NCBI GenBank assembly: GCA_958447445.1
Contig: CAUDAE010000017.1
Span: 1 to 21,921, forward strand
Reading direction: 5' to 3'
Source: an uncultured Collinsella sp.
GTDB taxonomy: Bacteria > Actinomycetota > Coriobacteriia > Coriobacteriales > Coriobacteriaceae
DNA: 21,921 nucleotides
Part shown: positions 21,799 to 21,921 of the stretch, piece after piece
Layout of the letters: the number at the start of each line of letters is the position of its first letter
Position numbering within the stretch: position 1 is the first letter of the stretch
The notes under the pieces: generated by a model
Seen by the model: only the letters and a program-made list of their open reading frames with translations
What the model was told of the DNA's origin: nothing
Database searches by the model: none
Program-made: the position numbers and the translations under genes

Positions 21799-21850
21799 GG
21801 ATAATCTCCCACTTTGAGGCCGTCACCGAGCCAAAAACGGGAGATTATCC
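21799..21850. repeat. 12-bp inverted repeat
   Basis: GGATAATCTCCC (21799-21810) and GGGAGATTATCC (21839-21850) are perfect complements 28 nt apart, and a partial third copy, GGATAACCC, follows at 21862. It resembles a dispersed palindromic repeat or a dimeric protein site. The whole 21690-21921 stretch has no gene I can support. Confidence 0.6.
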
Positions 21851-21887
21851 GCTCTCATTTTGGATAACCCATTACAGTCTGAAATAG

Positions 21888-21909
21888 GCCATCGATAAAT
21901 TTCGATGGC
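21888..21909. repeat. 8-bp hairpin near the window end
   Basis: GCCATCGA (21888-21895) pairs with TCGATGGC (21902-21909) around TAAATT. What follows lies outside the window. Confidence 0.4.
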
Positions 21910-21921
21910 GAGCATTCGGCG

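Overview
The window looks like chromosomal DNA from a high-GC actinobacterium of the class Coriobacteriia, most likely Collinsella or a close relative. The evidence is the dnaK-grpE-dnaJ-hspR order with a MerR-type HspR (an actinobacterial arrangement), high GC with strong third-position bias (which also creates long antisense shadow reading frames), and anaerobe-type content: a 2[4Fe-4S] ferredoxin, [NiFe]-hydrogenase maturation genes, and de novo NAD synthesis with the NadA/NadB pair. The genus call is inference.

Layout. 1-4427 (minus strand): heat-shock operon dnaK-grpE-dnaJ-hspR. 4428-5084: non-coding, with a tandem array of three palindromic 62-nt units. 5085-5270: small ferredoxin, followed by a strong bidirectional terminator and a 20-bp inverted repeat. 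5472-9338 (minus): NAD operon nadA-nadB-nadC-niaR, driven from a promoter overlapped by a perfect 19-bp inverted repeat that is probably the NiaR operator. 9631-11630 (plus): LytTR response regulator and its GHKL sensor kinase, overlapping by one base. 11695-12267 (minus): a protein resembling a uracil-DNA-glycosylase fold without its catalytic motifs. 12407-12727: thioredoxin. 12949-18838 (plus): a nickel/hydrogenase-maturation block comprising a His-rich 82-aa protein, nikR with a His/Cys-rich tail, then hypF, hypC, hypD and hypE. 18964-19632: HAD phosphatase. 19633-20122: repeat island. 20123-20680 (minus): lipoprotein. 20917-21453 (minus): glucose-type PTS IIA. 21454-21921: promoter and several inverted repeats, no convincing gene.

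How the parts work together. HspR should repress the chaperone operon that encodes it. NiaR is the last gene of the NAD operon and should shut it off when nicotinate is plentiful. NikR heads the hyp genes and probably ties hydrogenase maturation to nickel supply. HypF and HypE make the cyanide ligand from carbamoyl phosphate, and HypC and HypD assemble the Fe(CN)2CO group. No hydrogenase subunits, hypA or hypB are present here.

The most unusual content is non-coding. A structured element occurs twice (1-127 and 19957-20104), and nearly every helix is kept by compensatory base changes while the internal loops are conserved in sequence; this looks like a functional RNA family. Separately, two arrays of three palindromes with an exact 62-nt period lie at 4689-4862 and 19673-19845.
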